Source: Bradyrhizobium iriomotense | GTDB taxonomy: Bacteria; Pseudomonadota; Alphaproteobacteria; Rhizobiales; Xanthobacteraceae | Assembly: GCF_018129405.1 (NCBI RefSeq) | Contig: NZ_JAFCLP010000017.1 | Coordinates: forward strand, 107,030-171,029 | DNA length: 64,000 nucleotides | Reading direction: 5' to 3' | In this document: piece after piece, positions 63,428 to 64,000 of the stretch | Layout: each line of letters opens with the position of its first letter | Position numbering within the stretch: the first letter of the stretch is position 1 | Notes under the pieces: generated by a model | The model's input: the letters and a program-made list of their open reading frames with translations, nothing else | What the model was told of the DNA's origin: nothing | Database searches by the model: none | Translations under genes and position numbers: made by a program

Positions 63428-63443
63428 TGGCACGACGCTTGAA
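63428..63443 (+). promoter_or_regulatory. Sigma-54 (-24/-12) promoter for the ferredoxin gene
   Basis: TGGCACGACGCTTGAA has a perfect -24 half (TGGCACG) and TTGA in place of TTGC at -12, with correct spacing. It lies 43 bases before the ferredoxin ATG and downstream of two NifA sites. Confidence 0.75.
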
Positions 63444-63486
63444 AGGAGATGTCCGACGACATCGTCTGCCCAAGGAGTCGGAACAC

Positions 63487-63681
63487 ATGTCCTACAAGAT
63501 TGTCGCCTCGCAATGCACGGTTTGCGGCGCATGTGAGTTCGAGTGCCCGAACGCCGCGATCAGCCTCAAGCGCGACATGTATGTGATCGACCCGAAGAAG
63601 TGCACCGAGTGCGAAGGGCATTTCGATGCGCCGCAATGCGCGGTCGTCTGCCCGGTGCCCGACACCTGCGTTCCGGCCTGA
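63487..63681 (+). CDS. 2[4Fe-4S] ferredoxin (FdxN-like)
   Basis: A 64-aa bacterial-type ferredoxin. Cluster ligands are Cys10, 13, 16, 20 and Cys39, 42, 51, 55, with the C-x2-C-x8-C insertion found in nif-associated ferredoxins; Cys61 is extra. It probably gives electrons to nitrogenase or supports FeMo-cofactor synthesis. AAGGAG precedes the ATG at 63487. Two NifA sites and a sigma-54 promoter upstream show nitrogen-fixation control. The exact fdx name is uncertain because nifB is not visible. Confidence 0.93.
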   Translation: MSYKIVASQCTVCGACEFECPNAAISLKRDMYVIDPKKCTECEGHFDAPQCAVVCPVPDTCVPA

Positions 63682-63691
63682 GGGCAGGTCG

Positions 63692-63886
63692 ATGGCGCGG
63701 TCGAGGCCAGCAGTCTGGATTGGAAACCTGGGCACGGGCATCCGCCGGTGTGTCGTGCAGATCGGCCGGTTGATGGTGAGCCCCGACCGGCATGTCACTC
63801 TGGTGATTGCGCGCGCTGCGAACCAGGCGCGCAGGCGGCCCATGGTTGCCGCGGCTGGATATGTCTCCTCGCGGACGGAGCGATAG
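63692..63886 (+). CDS. Small basic hypothetical protein between ferredoxin and sufB
   Basis: A 64-aa frame starting MARSRPAVWIGNLGTGIRRC. It is very basic and shows no domain I recognise. Its stop TAG directly abuts the sufB ATG, and a weak AGG lies upstream, so it fits an operon position. It could be a real small nif-region protein or a chance frame in GC-rich DNA; position is the main support. Confidence 0.45.
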   Translation: MARSRPAVWIGNLGTGIRRCVVQIGRLMVSPDRHVTLVIARAANQARRRPMVAAAGYVSSRTER

Positions 63887-64000
63887 ATGGCGGCTGTTCA
63901 GGAAACCATCGAACGGGTTCGCGGCATCGACGTCGACCAGTATCGTTATGGGTTTGAGACCCTGATCGACTCCGAGAAGGCCCCCAAGGGGCTGTCGGAA
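63887..64000 (+). CDS. sufB: SufB, Fe-S cluster assembly scaffold protein, partial
   Basis: The first 38 residues of SufB, beginning MAAVQETIERVRGIDVDQY and reading on to GFETLIDSEKAPKGLSE, characteristic of alphaproteobacterial SufB; the gene continues beyond the right edge. SufBCD assembles iron-sulfur clusters. GGAG lies 7 bases before the ATG. Position behind NifA-controlled ferredoxin implies a second, nif-linked suf operon supplying nitrogenase. Confidence 0.9.
   Translation, partial: MAAVQETIERVRGIDVDQYRYGFETLIDSEKAPKGLSE

Overview
The window looks like a chromosomal segment of a Bradyrhizobium-type alphaproteobacterium. The right edge carries the fixR-nifA pair typical of that genus. 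NifA has the oxygen-sensitive cysteine pattern C-X11-C-X19-C-X4-C and is followed by a ferredoxin and the start of sufB, an order I associate with free-living or photosynthetic bradyrhizobia (inference from memory). Coding is dense and GC-rich at both ends and visibly more AT-rich in the central polysaccharide region. I see no rRNA, tRNA, CRISPR array, insertion sequence or integrase.

Layout. 1-3667 (minus): a tightly overlapping operon of SDR, biotin carboxyl carrier protein, biotin carboxylase, PxpB and PxpC (cut by the edge). 3854-5599 (plus): a divergent LysR regulator and an RraA-type aldolase. 6107-6547: a cupin. 6676-11635 (minus): an uncharacterised exported-protein operon of a 795-aa coiled-coil/Sel1 protein, a TAXI-type binding protein, a TagO/VasI-like protein, a DsrE-like protein and a small protein. 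11907-12882: two small genus-type hypotheticals.

13068-39333: an exopolysaccharide locus. It holds sugar-nucleotide enzymes (GalE, UDP-glucuronate decarboxylase, AlgD-type GDP-mannose dehydrogenase), a priming phosphotransferase, four GT4 glycosyltransferases, Wzx flippase, an ExoQ-like polymerase/ligase, Wzc-like and OPX export proteins, two methyltransferases, a deacetylase, a flavoprotein, an ATP-grasp ligase and two heparin-lyase-I-fold proteins. A 34-codon stump of a lost GT2 gene lies at 28027. 40085-45744: a third lyase-fold protein, without a Sec signal, followed by its own type I ABC exporter and HlyD adaptor. The exporter carries two tandem degenerate C39-like domains. Two LuxR-type regulators follow, one with a degenerate receiver.

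48893-58676: the most unusual part, a divergent carrier-protein cluster. Leftward are an acyl carrier protein, a FATP-type acyl-CoA synthetase, a second carrier protein, a second AMP ligase and a frameshifted SDR remnant. Rightward are an acyl-CoA dehydrogenase-like flavoprotein, a class II aaRS-like amino acid:[carrier protein] ligase, MetY, MetA and a GNAT-like protein. Together they suggest an unrecognised pathway that activates homoserine, exchanges its gamma substituent, loads an amino acid on a carrier protein and oxidises it.

59166-64000: a Bfd-like protein and a YqeB/XdhC-like protein (minus), then fixR-nifA, ferredoxin, a small ORF and sufB. Upstream of fixR and of the ferredoxin I find TGT-N10-ACA NifA sites (one and two) and GG-N10-G(C/A) sigma-54 promoter candidates with matching geometry.
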